Shown here piece after piece: positions 33,638 to 41,580 of a stretch of DNA of 64,000 nt. The DNA is from G965200765 sp965200765 (GTDB lineage Bacteria > Pseudomonadota > Gammaproteobacteria > Arenicellales > JAJDZL01), in assembly GCA_965200765.1 (NCBI GenBank), contig OZ241380.1, forward strand, positions 1,860,001-1,924,000, read 5' to 3'. Below the pieces are notes generated by a model, which did no database searches, was not told where the DNA came from, and worked only from the letters and a program-made list of their open reading frames with translations. The position numbers and the translations under genes were made by a program. Position 1 is the first letter of the stretch. Each line of letters starts with the position of its first letter.

Positions 33638-36169
33638 CTAACGCACTCGAGTTTCTTGAAATACTTCCAGCCGGTCGCCGATCTGGACATCGTTAAAATT
33701 TCGAATGCCTATGCCGCATTCAAGTCCAGCCTTGACTTCTGGCACGTCAGCCTTGAACCGCCGTATGGAATTGATCATACCTTCATGGACCACCACTTGA
33801 TCTCGCAATACCCGTAACGGAAAGTTTCTTTTCACAGCACCGGTCTCGACCAGACAGCCGGCAATGATTTCCTTGCTGGTGAGCGGAAACACCTCGCGAA
33901 CTGCTGCCATCCCCACAACCACTTCCCTGACTTCCGGCTCCTGCATATCTTGCAACATGTTCTTTATGTCTTCTTCCATTTCGTAGACAATACTGCTGTA
34001 GATCACCCGAATTGCTTTCTTTTCGATTATACCGGCCGCCACAGAATCCGCCCTGACATTAAAACCGACAACAATTGCACCGGTCGTATCGGCCAACTCT
34101 GCATCAGTCTGGTTGATTCCACCCACACCGACATGAACCACCTTCACTTCTACCTGTTCGTTTGATAGTCCAGTCAACATTGTTGAAAGCGCTCCGGCGG
34201 GTCCCTGATTGTCGGCCTTGATCACCAGATTCAGTATCTTGTGCTGGTCAGCACCCCAATCTTCCGGAAATATGCCACGACCCATTCTGGATTCTTCCTG
34301 CCTAGCACGATTCTTTCTGAAGGCTATGAGCTCGGCCGCCATTTTCTTGTTGGGAACACAAACAAACTCGTCCCCGACATTCGGCATGCCACCCAAACCT
34401 TCAACTTCAAGCGGCACGGATGGTCCCGCACTGTCGACGCGTTCACCGCGATCCGATTTAAGTGCGCGAATACGGCCTTGTTGCAAACCGGCGACTATAG
34501 TATATCCCTTGCGAATTTCACCTTTTTGCACCAGTACCGTAGCGACCGGACCGCGTCCGGTATCCTTGCGCACTTCAATAACCGTACCACTCGCCTGTCC
34601 TTGTTCCGGCGCAGTGAGTTCCATTAGATCTGCTTCATTGGCGACCGCTTCCAGAAGTGCATCCACGCCGGTGCCCTTCAGTGCTGAAATTTCAACCACC
34701 TGCACTTCACCACCCAGTGATTCTGCAGTTACGTCGTATTCCAGCAACTCATTGACAACACGGGCCGAATCAACTCCGTCCTTGTCAATTTTGTTGACCG
34801 CTACCACGAGCGGCACCTTGGCAAGTTGCGACAACTTGATTGCTTCCACTGTTTGCGGCTTGACACCGTCATCGGCGGCAACCACCAAAATAACAATGTC
34901 GGTAACATTCGCTCCGCGACTACGCATATCGGTAAATGCCTCGTGCCCCGGAGTATCGAAAAAAGTAATTTTCCCGAGTTGCGTATCTACCATATATGCA
35001 CCAATATGCTGAGTGATTCCACCCTGTTCCCCGGATGCGACTTTGGAATCCCGAATATAGTCAAGCAATGTGGTTTTGCCGTGGTCCACATGCCCCATCA
35101 CAGTAACTACAGGAATGCGCGGCGTATAAACCCGGTCATCCTGATCTTCGGGAATCACAATTGGTTCGGGCACTTCCAGCGGTATTCTTTTGGCAATATG
35201 CCCCAATTCCTCGACAATCAGCTTGGCCGCTTCAAATTCCAATTTGGTTTCAATGGAAGCCTCGGTATCGTACTCCTTCCACATGTCCACCACTACCTTG
35301 GACTTGACCGACATAAGCTGGGCCAATTCGCCAAGAGAAATCGAATCGGCAATCGGGACTTCATACACTCTCGGTTTGGCAGGTTCTGTGAATGCGTGTT
35401 TTTTGCCCAGTGAATCCTTGGTGCTCCGGGAAGTTTTTGTCTTTATACGTGTCGCCTGCAGCTTTTCATCCAGGTGCAACTCTTCTTTTTCCGATTTTTT
35501 GGCAACCATCGCATCTTTTCTGCCTTTTTCCGGACGCGGTGTCCTTTTTGGCTTTTTGTCCGCCTCGGGCTGTACTTGTTTTGCCTTGACTTTCTTCGGG
35601 TCTGCCGGAGTTGCAACCTCCTCACGCGGCACCTCCATTTCTGCAGGGGTCGTACCTTTCATTTCTGCATCCGGCACAGGCTCCCCGGATTCTGGCGAAT
35701 CTGTTACTTCGAACTCCTGAATTGCCTCTTGGGCACCCTCGTCAACTACCTTGACAACTTCCTCAGTCTCCGGCATTTCGATGACGGGTTCCGGATCTAC
35801 ACTAATCGGTTTCTTGTCTTCATCTTCCGTTGCCGACTTGGTGGGGGCTTTCGCTGCTTCAGCCGCTTTACGTTCGCGTTGCAGAATTGACTGGCGATGC
35901 TTCTTTCGGTCCGGTCTTACTTCAACAGCAATCCCGCTTTTGGCCGCGGGTTCGGCACCTGATGAACCGTGTGAAACACGCGACTGTGGGTCCGAACCTG
36001 TGGTTTTTCTAAGATACAGCAGAAGTTTGCCACGCTCTGCGGAGGTGATGGAATCACCATCTTGCGACTTGCCGTGAATTCCCGCATCCTCCAACATCGG
36101 CAACAAATCGGGCACAGATTTTTTCAATCTTTCGGCCAGTTTACCCAGCGTTTCCAATGATTCGTTCAC
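33638..36169 (-). CDS. infB: Translation initiation factor IF-2
   Basis: The protein has 843 aa. The IF2N domain (ESLETLGKLAERLKKSVPDL) is followed by a long charged linker and a second IF2N-like region (ISLGELAQLMSVKSKVVVDM). The GTPase domain has G1 GHVDHGKT at residues 359-366, with DTPGHEAF (G3) and NKIDK (G4). Domains II-IV bind fMet-tRNA. A GTG start at 36169 is preceded by AGGAGG seven bases upstream and overlaps the nusA stop (GTGA). A longer version starting at 36205 would lie inside nusA. Confidence 0.97.
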   Translation of the reverse strand: MNESLETLGKLAERLKKSVPDLLPMLEDAGIHGKSQDGDSITSAERGKLLLYLRKTTGSDPQSRVSHGSSGAEPAAKSGIAVEVRPDRKKHRQSILQRERKAAEAAKAPTKSATEDEDKKPISVDPEPVIEMPETEEVVKVVDEGAQEAIQEFEVTDSPESGEPVPDAEMKGTTPAEMEVPREEVATPADPKKVKAKQVQPEADKKPKRTPRPEKGRKDAMVAKKSEKEELHLDEKLQATRIKTKTSRSTKDSLGKKHAFTEPAKPRVYEVPIADSISLGELAQLMSVKSKVVVDMWKEYDTEASIETKLEFEAAKLIVEELGHIAKRIPLEVPEPIVIPEDQDDRVYTPRIPVVTVMGHVDHGKTTLLDYIRDSKVASGEQGGITQHIGAYMVDTQLGKITFFDTPGHEAFTDMRSRGANVTDIVILVVAADDGVKPQTVEAIKLSQLAKVPLVVAVNKIDKDGVDSARVVNELLEYDVTAESLGGEVQVVEISALKGTGVDALLEAVANEADLMELTAPEQGQASGTVIEVRKDTGRGPVATVLVQKGEIRKGYTIVAGLQQGRIRALKSDRGERVDSAGPSVPLEVEGLGGMPNVGDEFVCVPNKKMAAELIAFRKNRARQEESRMGRGIFPEDWGADQHKILNLVIKADNQGPAGALSTMLTGLSNEQVEVKVVHVGVGGINQTDAELADTTGAIVVGFNVRADSVAAGIIEKKAIRVIYSSIVYEMEEDIKNMLQDMQEPEVREVVVGMAAVREVFPLTSKEIIAGCLVETGAVKRNFPLRVLRDQVVVHEGMINSIRRFKADVPEVKAGLECGIGIRNFNDVQIGDRLEVFQETRVR

Positions 36170-37719
36170 CCCGACTCCTCCTGGTTCTCCAAAGCTTCGA
36201 ACCAAGGCGCTCTGGCAATCATAATCAACTCTTCAATCTCCTCTTTGGATTTGTTCAAATCCGGAATTTCCTCAAGATCGAAAACGGAACACTCTGCCAG
36301 ATCATTCATGGTACAAATGCCGTTCGCGGCCAGCACCCAAGCCGTTTCTTCATCCATCTTGTCCATGTTCAGCAACGATTCATCCGGAACCTTGCTGGAT
36401 TCCTCTTCATAGATACTGAATTCTTCTTCCAGCAACGCATCCTGCGCGCGTACCTGTATATTGCCAATCAATTCTTTGTCAAATTCATTGATGGTCTGAA
36501 GCTTCTGGTCCGGGTCGTCGACTATATCTTCCAGTGTCTTGAAGCCGTTCTCTACCAGTACTGATGCGACTGCCGTATCCACATTGAGTTGACCGCACAG
36601 TTTTTCAGCATGTTCTTTGGCCTCCTGCTGGTTTTTCTCTTCCCGCTGTTCACGCGTCAGAATATTCAGATTCCATTCTGTCAACTGGGAAGCCAGTCGC
36701 ACATTCTGCCCGCTTCTGCCAATCGCCTGAGACAACTGCGAATCGGATACGACCACGTCCATGCTTTTCTCTTTTTCTTCAATCACGATGGATATGACAT
36801 CGGCCGGAGCAAGTGCATTGACTACGTACTGAACCGAATTGGGCGACCAGCGGATAATGTCCACGCGTTCACCGGCAATTTCATTGGATACGGCTTGCAC
36901 GCGTGTTCCGCGAATGCCGACGCAAGCGCCGATAGGATCGACTCTCGGGTCGTCTGAATGCACAGAAATTTTGGAGCGTTCCCCCGGATCTCTGGCAGCA
37001 TTGCAAATACGGACTACACCTTCCTTGGTTTCCGGAACCTCCAGTTTAAACAGTTCAATCAACAGTTCGGGACACATCCGGTCCAGTACCAACTGCGGGC
37101 CGCGGGCTTCTTCTCGCACGTCGCGCAAGATCGCATGAAGCCGGTCACCAGTACGCAAGTTGTCTTTCGGAATCATACGATTCCGAAACAGAATTGCTTC
37201 GCTACCCTTGGTTTCGGCGTTTTCCACTTCGATAATCGCATCGCCGCGTTCCATGCGCTTGACGGTGCCAAAAAGCATCATGTTGATCTGCGGGCGATAC
37301 ATTTCCACGACTCTTTCACGTTCGGCTTCGCGTATTTTCTGTTGCACGACTTGCTTGAATGCCTGCGCGGCAATTCTGTCTTTTTCAATTTTCGGAATCT
37401 CCTGCTCCACGAAACTACCGACGTCGATCTCCCCCGAGAATTCAATTTCCTTCGCGAATCTCTGTGCCTGTTCCAGCGTCATTTGCATCTCGGGATATTC
37501 CAGCTCGGTTTCGTTAGCAAAAACACTCCATCGACGAAATACCTTGTAATCTCCGGTATCACGGTCAATTTCCACACGCACATCAATCTCTTCATTGCTA
37601 CGTCGCCGCGCCGCGGCCGCCAAAGCGGCCTCCAGCACTTTAAAGATCACTTCCGGCTCCAAGTTCTTTTCTTCCGAAAACGTTTTGACAATTTCCGGGA
37701 TGGCATCAATATCCAGCAC
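36166..37719 (-). CDS. nusA: Transcription termination/antitermination factor NusA
   Basis: The protein has 517 aa. The N-terminal RNA polymerase-binding domain (PEVIFKVLEAALAAAARRRS) is followed by an S1 domain. Two KH domains follow (DPIGACVGIRGTRVQAVSNE and QAIGRSGQNVRLASQLTEWN), then acidic C-terminal helix-hairpin-helix repeats. NusA modulates pausing, termination and rRNA antitermination. A GTG start at 37719 overlaps the rimP stop (TAGTG). It is second in the rimP operon. Confidence 0.97.
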   Translation of the reverse strand: MLDIDAIPEIVKTFSEEKNLEPEVIFKVLEAALAAAARRRSNEEIDVRVEIDRDTGDYKVFRRWSVFANETELEYPEMQMTLEQAQRFAKEIEFSGEIDVGSFVEQEIPKIEKDRIAAQAFKQVVQQKIREAERERVVEMYRPQINMMLFGTVKRMERGDAIIEVENAETKGSEAILFRNRMIPKDNLRTGDRLHAILRDVREEARGPQLVLDRMCPELLIELFKLEVPETKEGVVRICNAARDPGERSKISVHSDDPRVDPIGACVGIRGTRVQAVSNEIAGERVDIIRWSPNSVQYVVNALAPADVISIVIEEKEKSMDVVVSDSQLSQAIGRSGQNVRLASQLTEWNLNILTREQREEKNQQEAKEHAEKLCGQLNVDTAVASVLVENGFKTLEDIVDDPDQKLQTINEFDKELIGNIQVRAQDALLEEEFSIYEEESSKVPDESLLNMDKMDEETAWVLAANGICTMNDLAECSVFDLEEIPDLNKSKEEIEELIMIARAPWFEALENQEESG

Positions 37720-38228
37720 TATGAAGCTCTCCTGTTGTTGAAACCAGCCAGTTCCGGCTTGAGGTGCGCTTTGCGCATATTGGCAAACTCAATTCGTACC
37801 TCGTCGCCATCCACAGCAACCAGCACCGAGTCGCCAGAAACCGCCACCAGCCGGCCATAGAAATTCTTTCGACCATCGCATTTCACATAGGTTGATATGC
37901 TTACGTTCTGCTCGAGCACTTTTTCAAAATGTTCTTTTTTCACCAATGGTCGCTCCACCCCTGGCGATGACACTTCAAGGGTATACCGTCCGGTGAATGG
38001 GTCGTCGACATCCAGCAAGGCACTGACCTGACCGCTGACAAACGCGCAGTCATCAAGCGTGACTCCACCAGGCGCGTCAATGTACAAGCGAAGAATCTTC
38101 GCGTTGTCGCGCCCAGTCAATTCCAGATGGACCAACTCGTAGCCGTACTGATAAATGCTGTCCTCCAGCATCTCGTGCAACTGCGCGGAGCTCGTACTGT
38201 GATTCAAATTGTGTACATCCGAATCCAT
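37719..38228 (-). CDS. rimP: Ribosome maturation factor RimP
   Basis: The protein has about 169 aa. Conserved segments are LRLYIDAPGGVTLDDCAFVS, YTLEVSSPGVERPLVKKEHF and GDEVRIEFANMRKAHLKPEL. RimP assists 30S subunit assembly and usually heads the nusA-infB operon. The ATG at 38228 was chosen because similarity begins shortly after it. The best purine-rich tract (GAGGTGAGGA) is about 18 bases upstream, so a TTG two codons earlier is also possible. Longer forms would read through the terminator-like hairpin at 38283-38313. Confidence 0.92.
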   Translation of the reverse strand: MDSDVHNLNHSTSSAQLHEMLEDSIYQYGYELVHLELTGRDNAKILRLYIDAPGGVTLDDCAFVSGQVSALLDVDDPFTGRYTLEVSSPGVERPLVKKEHFEKVLEQNVSISTYVKCDGRKNFYGRLVAVSGDSVLVAVDGDEVRIEFANMRKAHLKPELAGFNNRRAS

Positions 38229-38282
38229 ATTCAATTGTCTGAAGAATTCCTCACCTCTATTACGGAACACTCCGTGGTTATC

Positions 38283-38313
38283 AAAAAAATCAAAGCCCCG
38301 CATAAGCGAGGCT
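38283..38313 (-). terminator. Terminator-like hairpin in the rimP leader
   Basis: On the minus strand AGCCTCGC pairs with GCGGGGCT (8 bp with one G-U) around a TTAT loop, then TTGATTTTTTT. This is an intrinsic-terminator layout. It lies between the promoter at 38511-38538 and rimP, so it must be read through, regulated, or mark the end of a separate small RNA. Confidence 0.72.
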
Positions 38314-38505
38314 CCCCATTTTGCCGATTTCCGGCAAACCAATTCGCCCAGTCGCAAATATCGAATTACGCTGGTTTTGCCAGCATAACTCCATCAAGCG
38401 ACCGACACCTAAATTTTAGGCAGCCCAATCATACCTGCAAGTTTCCGAACCAAAAAAGTTCATTCAATTCAGTATTTCAAAAAATTCATTCGAATCAGTT
38501 CCAGC
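38292..38505 (-). ncRNA. Structured leader RNA or small RNA upstream of rimP
   Basis: A transcript from the promoter at 38511-38538 to the hairpin at 38283-38313 would be about 215 nt. It holds further stems: GCTGG with CCAGC around AAAA at 38370-38384, and TTGCCG with CGGCAA at 38321-38337. In several gammaproteobacteria a tRNA gene precedes rimP, but no tRNA fold with a T-loop consensus was found here. It could be an attenuating leader for the translation-factor operon or an independent small RNA. Confidence 0.4.
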
Positions 38506-38510
38506 CTAAC

Positions 38511-38538
38511 ATTGTATACCAGATAGCCAATTTGTCAA
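38511..38538 (-). promoter_or_regulatory. Consensus sigma-70 promoter upstream of the rimP operon
   Basis: On the minus strand TTGACA (38533-38538) and TACAAT (38511-38516) are 16 bp apart, a near-perfect promoter directed at rimP. IS copy 2 begins only 17 bp upstream of the -35 box, so any activator sites further upstream have been displaced. Confidence 0.75.
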
Positions 38539-38546
38539 AGTTTTGC

Positions 38547-38555
38547 TTGAGCAAC
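38547..38555. repeat. Target-site duplication, left of IS copy 2 (TTGAGCAAC)
   Basis: TTGAGCAAC at 38547-38555 recurs exactly at 40034-40042, outside the other end of the element. Confidence 0.93.
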
Positions 38556-40033
38556 CAGCAATTCTCATTTTAAATGGTTTGTGAAATTGTCACCTCCTGA
38601 ATGAAGTGAAAAAAACGATTATATACAAGGATTTGGAAGAATCGAGTGCGGCTAAGGCGGTCGGCCTTGCACCAGCTTCTTCAGCAGCGACTCCCAGTTA
38701 TCGAAGTACAGGTACTTGGGCAGCACGGCCAAGTCGGTGAAGAAGTCGCGTCGGGTTACGAGTTTTTTCCGGGCTTTCTGCCAGAGCCGGCACATCTCGT
38801 CGCAGACGGTGTGGATGGCGAAGGCGATGAAGTTGAGCACCAGCAGCACGTTGGTCAAGCCTTTCTGGCCGTGTCCGAAGTTGTGTTCGAGGTGGTATCC
38901 GTTGTTCTTGAGTTCGTTGAAGGATTCGTTTTCGATTTTCCATCGGCTTCGTGCGCAATCGAGCAGTTGCCTGACGTTGTTTCGCGTGACCGGGATGGAG
39001 GTGATGAAGTGGCTTTCGTAGGTTTTGCGTCCGTTGCGATGGATTTGCAGTGCCATCCAGTTGACGCGCATGGCCTCGTCGCCGTCCCGGATTGGCACGT
39101 CGTTGAACCACTGGTAGGTTCGGGTTTCCTTCTGTCGCCGCGCATTTCGCACCTGGATTTGCAACTTTTCCAGCTGGATGCCTTGATGGTATTCGTACAA
39201 GGTGGGAAGCTTGGTTTTCTTGGCGGTGAAGATGAAGTCGGCACCATGCTGCTCGACAATGGCCTGGCAAATCGGCTGGCAGGCGTACAGGGCGTCGCCG
39301 AGATAGATCGGCCGGAGGGCTTGGTATCTGGCCGCATTGTCATCCAGCCATCGTTTCAGCGCGTTGAGTTCGCAGTCCTGCTTGGATGCATTGTCTTGTG
39401 GCTCGATGAACTGCGGCCGCAACGGTACCACGCGGTTGTGGCCGGGGGCCACCAGCGTGGCCGAAAGTACTGCGTGAAGATACTGAATCTCGCCAGTGCC
39501 GCTGCTGGTTCGAGTGCTGCACAGCTCGCAATGCACCTGGGTCGAGCGATGAAACTCAGTGCCGTCCAACGCGATCAGGCATCGCTCGCCCAGCCGGCGA
39601 AACGACTTCAATCCTCCAGGCTTTTGTCGCAGCACCGCCAGTGCCGCGTCAAGCACACCGTAGAACGACTCCGGCGAAATCCCGTCCAGGCTTTGGCGAA
39701 TGTGGTTGTCGCACGGAATCCGAGCCATCCCGAACAAGGAGGCCGCACAGCTGTCGCCATCGCGGCTTTCAGCCATTCGCCGCTGATGCGACAGAAACGA
39801 CGGCGACTGTATGAAGAACACCGAAAAGGCCGCCATGGCAATGTCGCTGAAGCGATACTGCGTGTTCCGGCCGCGGCGCGGGTCCGCCAGCTGTTCCACG
39901 CATCGGCGCATCTCGGCAATCAAAATATCCACCGTCGGATTCATGGCGGCAAGTTATATCACCATCAATCCAAAAGATCAAGTCTCCTATCTTGTTGTAT
40001 TTATTCACTTATTTTTTAAAATGAGAATTGCTG
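38556..40033 (-). mobile_element. Insertion sequence copy 2 (1478 bp, inverted relative to copy 1)
   Basis: It has the same ends (CAGCAATTCTCATTTTAAA and its inverse), the same length and nearly the same sequence as the element at 17825-19302. It is flanked by a different 9-bp duplication, TTGAGCAAC. Separate duplications show two independent insertions rather than one composite transposon. It lies between the promoter region of the rimP operon and the accessory D-amino-acid cluster. Confidence 0.95.
38652..39944 (-). CDS. IS4-superfamily DDE transposase, IS copy 2
   Basis: The protein has 430 aa, with the same catalytic segments as copy 1 (LDGTEFHRS, YLGDALYA, and the KIENESFNELK region). 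Three residues differ: Arg at 23, Ala near 97 and Gln near 355. The frame is intact. A long frame on the opposite strand across this gene is only its antisense shadow. Confidence 0.93.
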   Translation of the reverse strand: MNPTVDILIAEMRRCVEQLADPRRGRNTQYRFSDIAMAAFSVFFIQSPSFLSHQRRMAESRDGDSCAASLFGMARIPCDNHIRQSLDGISPESFYGVLDAALAVLRQKPGGLKSFRRLGERCLIALDGTEFHRSTQVHCELCSTRTSSGTGEIQYLHAVLSATLVAPGHNRVVPLRPQFIEPQDNASKQDCELNALKRWLDDNAARYQALRPIYLGDALYACQPICQAIVEQHGADFIFTAKKTKLPTLYEYHQGIQLEKLQIQVRNARRQKETRTYQWFNDVPIRDGDEAMRVNWMALQIHRNGRKTYESHFITSIPVTRNNVRQLLDCARSRWKIENESFNELKNNGYHLEHNFGHGQKGLTNVLLVLNFIAFAIHTVCDEMCRLWQKARKKLVTRRDFFTDLAVLPKYLYFDNWESLLKKLVQGRPP

Positions 40034-40042
40034 TTGAGCAAC
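40034..40042. repeat. Target-site duplication, right of IS copy 2 (TTGAGCAAC)
   Basis: Exact partner of 38547-38555, directly outside the right-hand inverted repeat. Confidence 0.93.
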
Positions 40043-40216
40043 GCAATACAATTTGCTCAAAATTCCGGTTCATCGGGCCATTCAAACAGGCATCCAAGGA
40101 GCGTCAAAACGCAGAAACAACAATGAATCAGCAGGCAAATCAGATTTTTCCAAGCAAGCATGGAACCAGTCAGTCTGGTTCAACTTTGCTACAACTTTTG
40201 AAGGGTTGATCGCGGC

Positions 40217-41575
40217 TTATCGGGAAGAATTCGTTTGATGCGCCTGTTCATAATCGGCGCAAACAGCCAAGATCAAATCGTCGCATCCGGGCGGTGCGAT
40301 GACCAGCATACCTGCTGGCAACTCCTGCCTGTCACTCTTTGCCACGGGCAACAACGCTACAGGATAGTCGCTGATTGCAGCGATTGCACACATCGAAGCG
40401 TATTCCTGCCAGCGCGGATGAGTCTCGGACTCGCGGCAGTTCGACGGGGTCCCGCCATACTCGAATGGCAAACAACCTGCCGCAGGTACAATCAATACAT
40501 CAAAATGTTCAAAAAACATCTCCAGCAGTTTGCGTGTACCCTGTATTTGCTTGCGTGCGTCCAGATATTCTTTGGCCGACAGCAAACGAGCCTGATTGAA
40601 CATATTCCGGGTGCGCATATCAAGCAAATCCGGTTCGGTTTCAAACAGTTCGTGCCAATTCGCATATAGCTCGCTCTGGCAAATCAACTCCCACGCGTCA
40701 ATCGGATTTTGAATGTCAGGCCGTTTTTCCTCAAGCCGGCAATTCTGCTTGTTCAAACGGGTAGTGACCTGTTCCAGTGCGAGTCGATGAGCGTCGTCAA
40801 TCGAAGCGTTCCAAAGATTTGGATAGACGGCCACACGCAACGAGCGAATCGAGCGGTCCAGACTTGCAGATACGTTGGGCACGCGTTCATTGCGGTTGGA
40901 CAAGACATCAATCAGCAATGCCAGATCGCGGGCTGAACGCGCTGCCACCGCCGGTCTTGACAAGAAATCTTGCGTTGCTTCACCGGCGGTCGGTCGCATG
41001 ACATAGATTCCGGCAAATGCGCCCGGCAACATGACATTGGCATTGAAATCAACTCCGACTGCCGCTGGAACAAAACCCATTGCCACCGCGGTGCACATTC
41101 CGTAGGAACCGCCGACAACCACATACTGGTCACCCCAAATGGACTGCCCGAATTCGCCTGACTGCACTGTCGCGGGAATGGTTCCAAATTCCGAAACGGC
41201 CAGTTTTCCAAGTACGATGGCACCCGCTTCCTTCAATGCCTGAACGGGCGAAGAGTCCCACTCTGGCACACGCTCCGAACAGGCTTTGCTTCCAAAAGTG
41301 CTACGCAGATTGGCTACATCTAGAAGATCGTCAACAGCAATTGGAATTCCATGCAACAATCCTGCATTGTTGCCATCCGCCAGAACTTTTTCTGACTTCT
41401 CGGCCAGAATTCTGGCTCCCGCATCGGCAAGCGTTGCAAATGAGCAATACTTCTCGTCCAAACTGGCAATATGCTCCAAATGCTGATTCACCAATTGAAC
41501 CGGAGTTGCTTCTCCGGAACGAATCAACTCAACCATCCGGTAAGCCGGCAAGTCGCAGAAACCGGGACTTTCCAT
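40217..41575 (-). CDS. Amidase-signature fold protein lacking the catalytic Lys and nucleophile Ser (probable pseudoenzyme)
   Basis: The protein has 452 aa and is recognisably an amidase-signature (GatA/FAAH-type) protein: LLHGIPIAVDDLLDVANL, AGAIVLGKLAVSEFG, VVGGSYGMCTAVAMGFVPAA, LPGAFAGIYVMRPTAG. The Ser-cis-Ser-Lys triad is broken. The Lys of the usual VKDL motif is Asp (residue 82). The nucleophilic Ser of GTDTGGS is Asn in GVDFNAN (residue 180), and the GGSSGG loop reads GGSYGM. The fold looks intact and the frame is open, so it is probably made but does not hydrolyse amides by the normal mechanism. The ATG at 41575 is 5 bp after betA. It is the last gene of the leftward operon. Confidence 0.85.
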   Translation of the reverse strand: MESPGFCDLPAYRMVELIRSGEATPVQLVNQHLEHIASLDEKYCSFATLADAGARILAEKSEKVLADGNNAGLLHGIPIAVDDLLDVANLRSTFGSKACSERVPEWDSSPVQALKEAGAIVLGKLAVSEFGTIPATVQSGEFGQSIWGDQYVVVGGSYGMCTAVAMGFVPAAVGVDFNANVMLPGAFAGIYVMRPTAGEATQDFLSRPAVAARSARDLALLIDVLSNRNERVPNVSASLDRSIRSLRVAVYPNLWNASIDDAHRLALEQVTTRLNKQNCRLEEKRPDIQNPIDAWELICQSELYANWHELFETEPDLLDMRTRNMFNQARLLSAKEYLDARKQIQGTRKLLEMFFEHFDVLIVPAAGCLPFEYGGTPSNCRESETHPRWQEYASMCAIAAISDYPVALLPVAKSDRQELPAGMLVIAPPGCDDLILAVCADYEQAHQTNSSR

Positions 41576-41580
41576 GAAGA

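Noticed and set aside
38290..38505. tRNA gene upstream of rimP
   Set aside because: tRNA genes are common here in related bacteria, but no T-loop consensus, anticodon stem or CCA-adjacent acceptor stem could be fitted to the sequence.
38646..40019. 457-codon open frame on the plus strand across IS copy 2
   Set aside because: It is the exact antisense of the transposase gene, and the same shadow occurs in copy 1 (18118-19047). GC-rich codon use keeps the opposite strand open. No ribosome-binding site or protein family fits.
17816..40042. Composite transposon made of the two IS copies
   Set aside because: Each IS has its own, different 9-bp duplication, and the segment between them is conserved core genes in their usual order, so the copies inserted independently.
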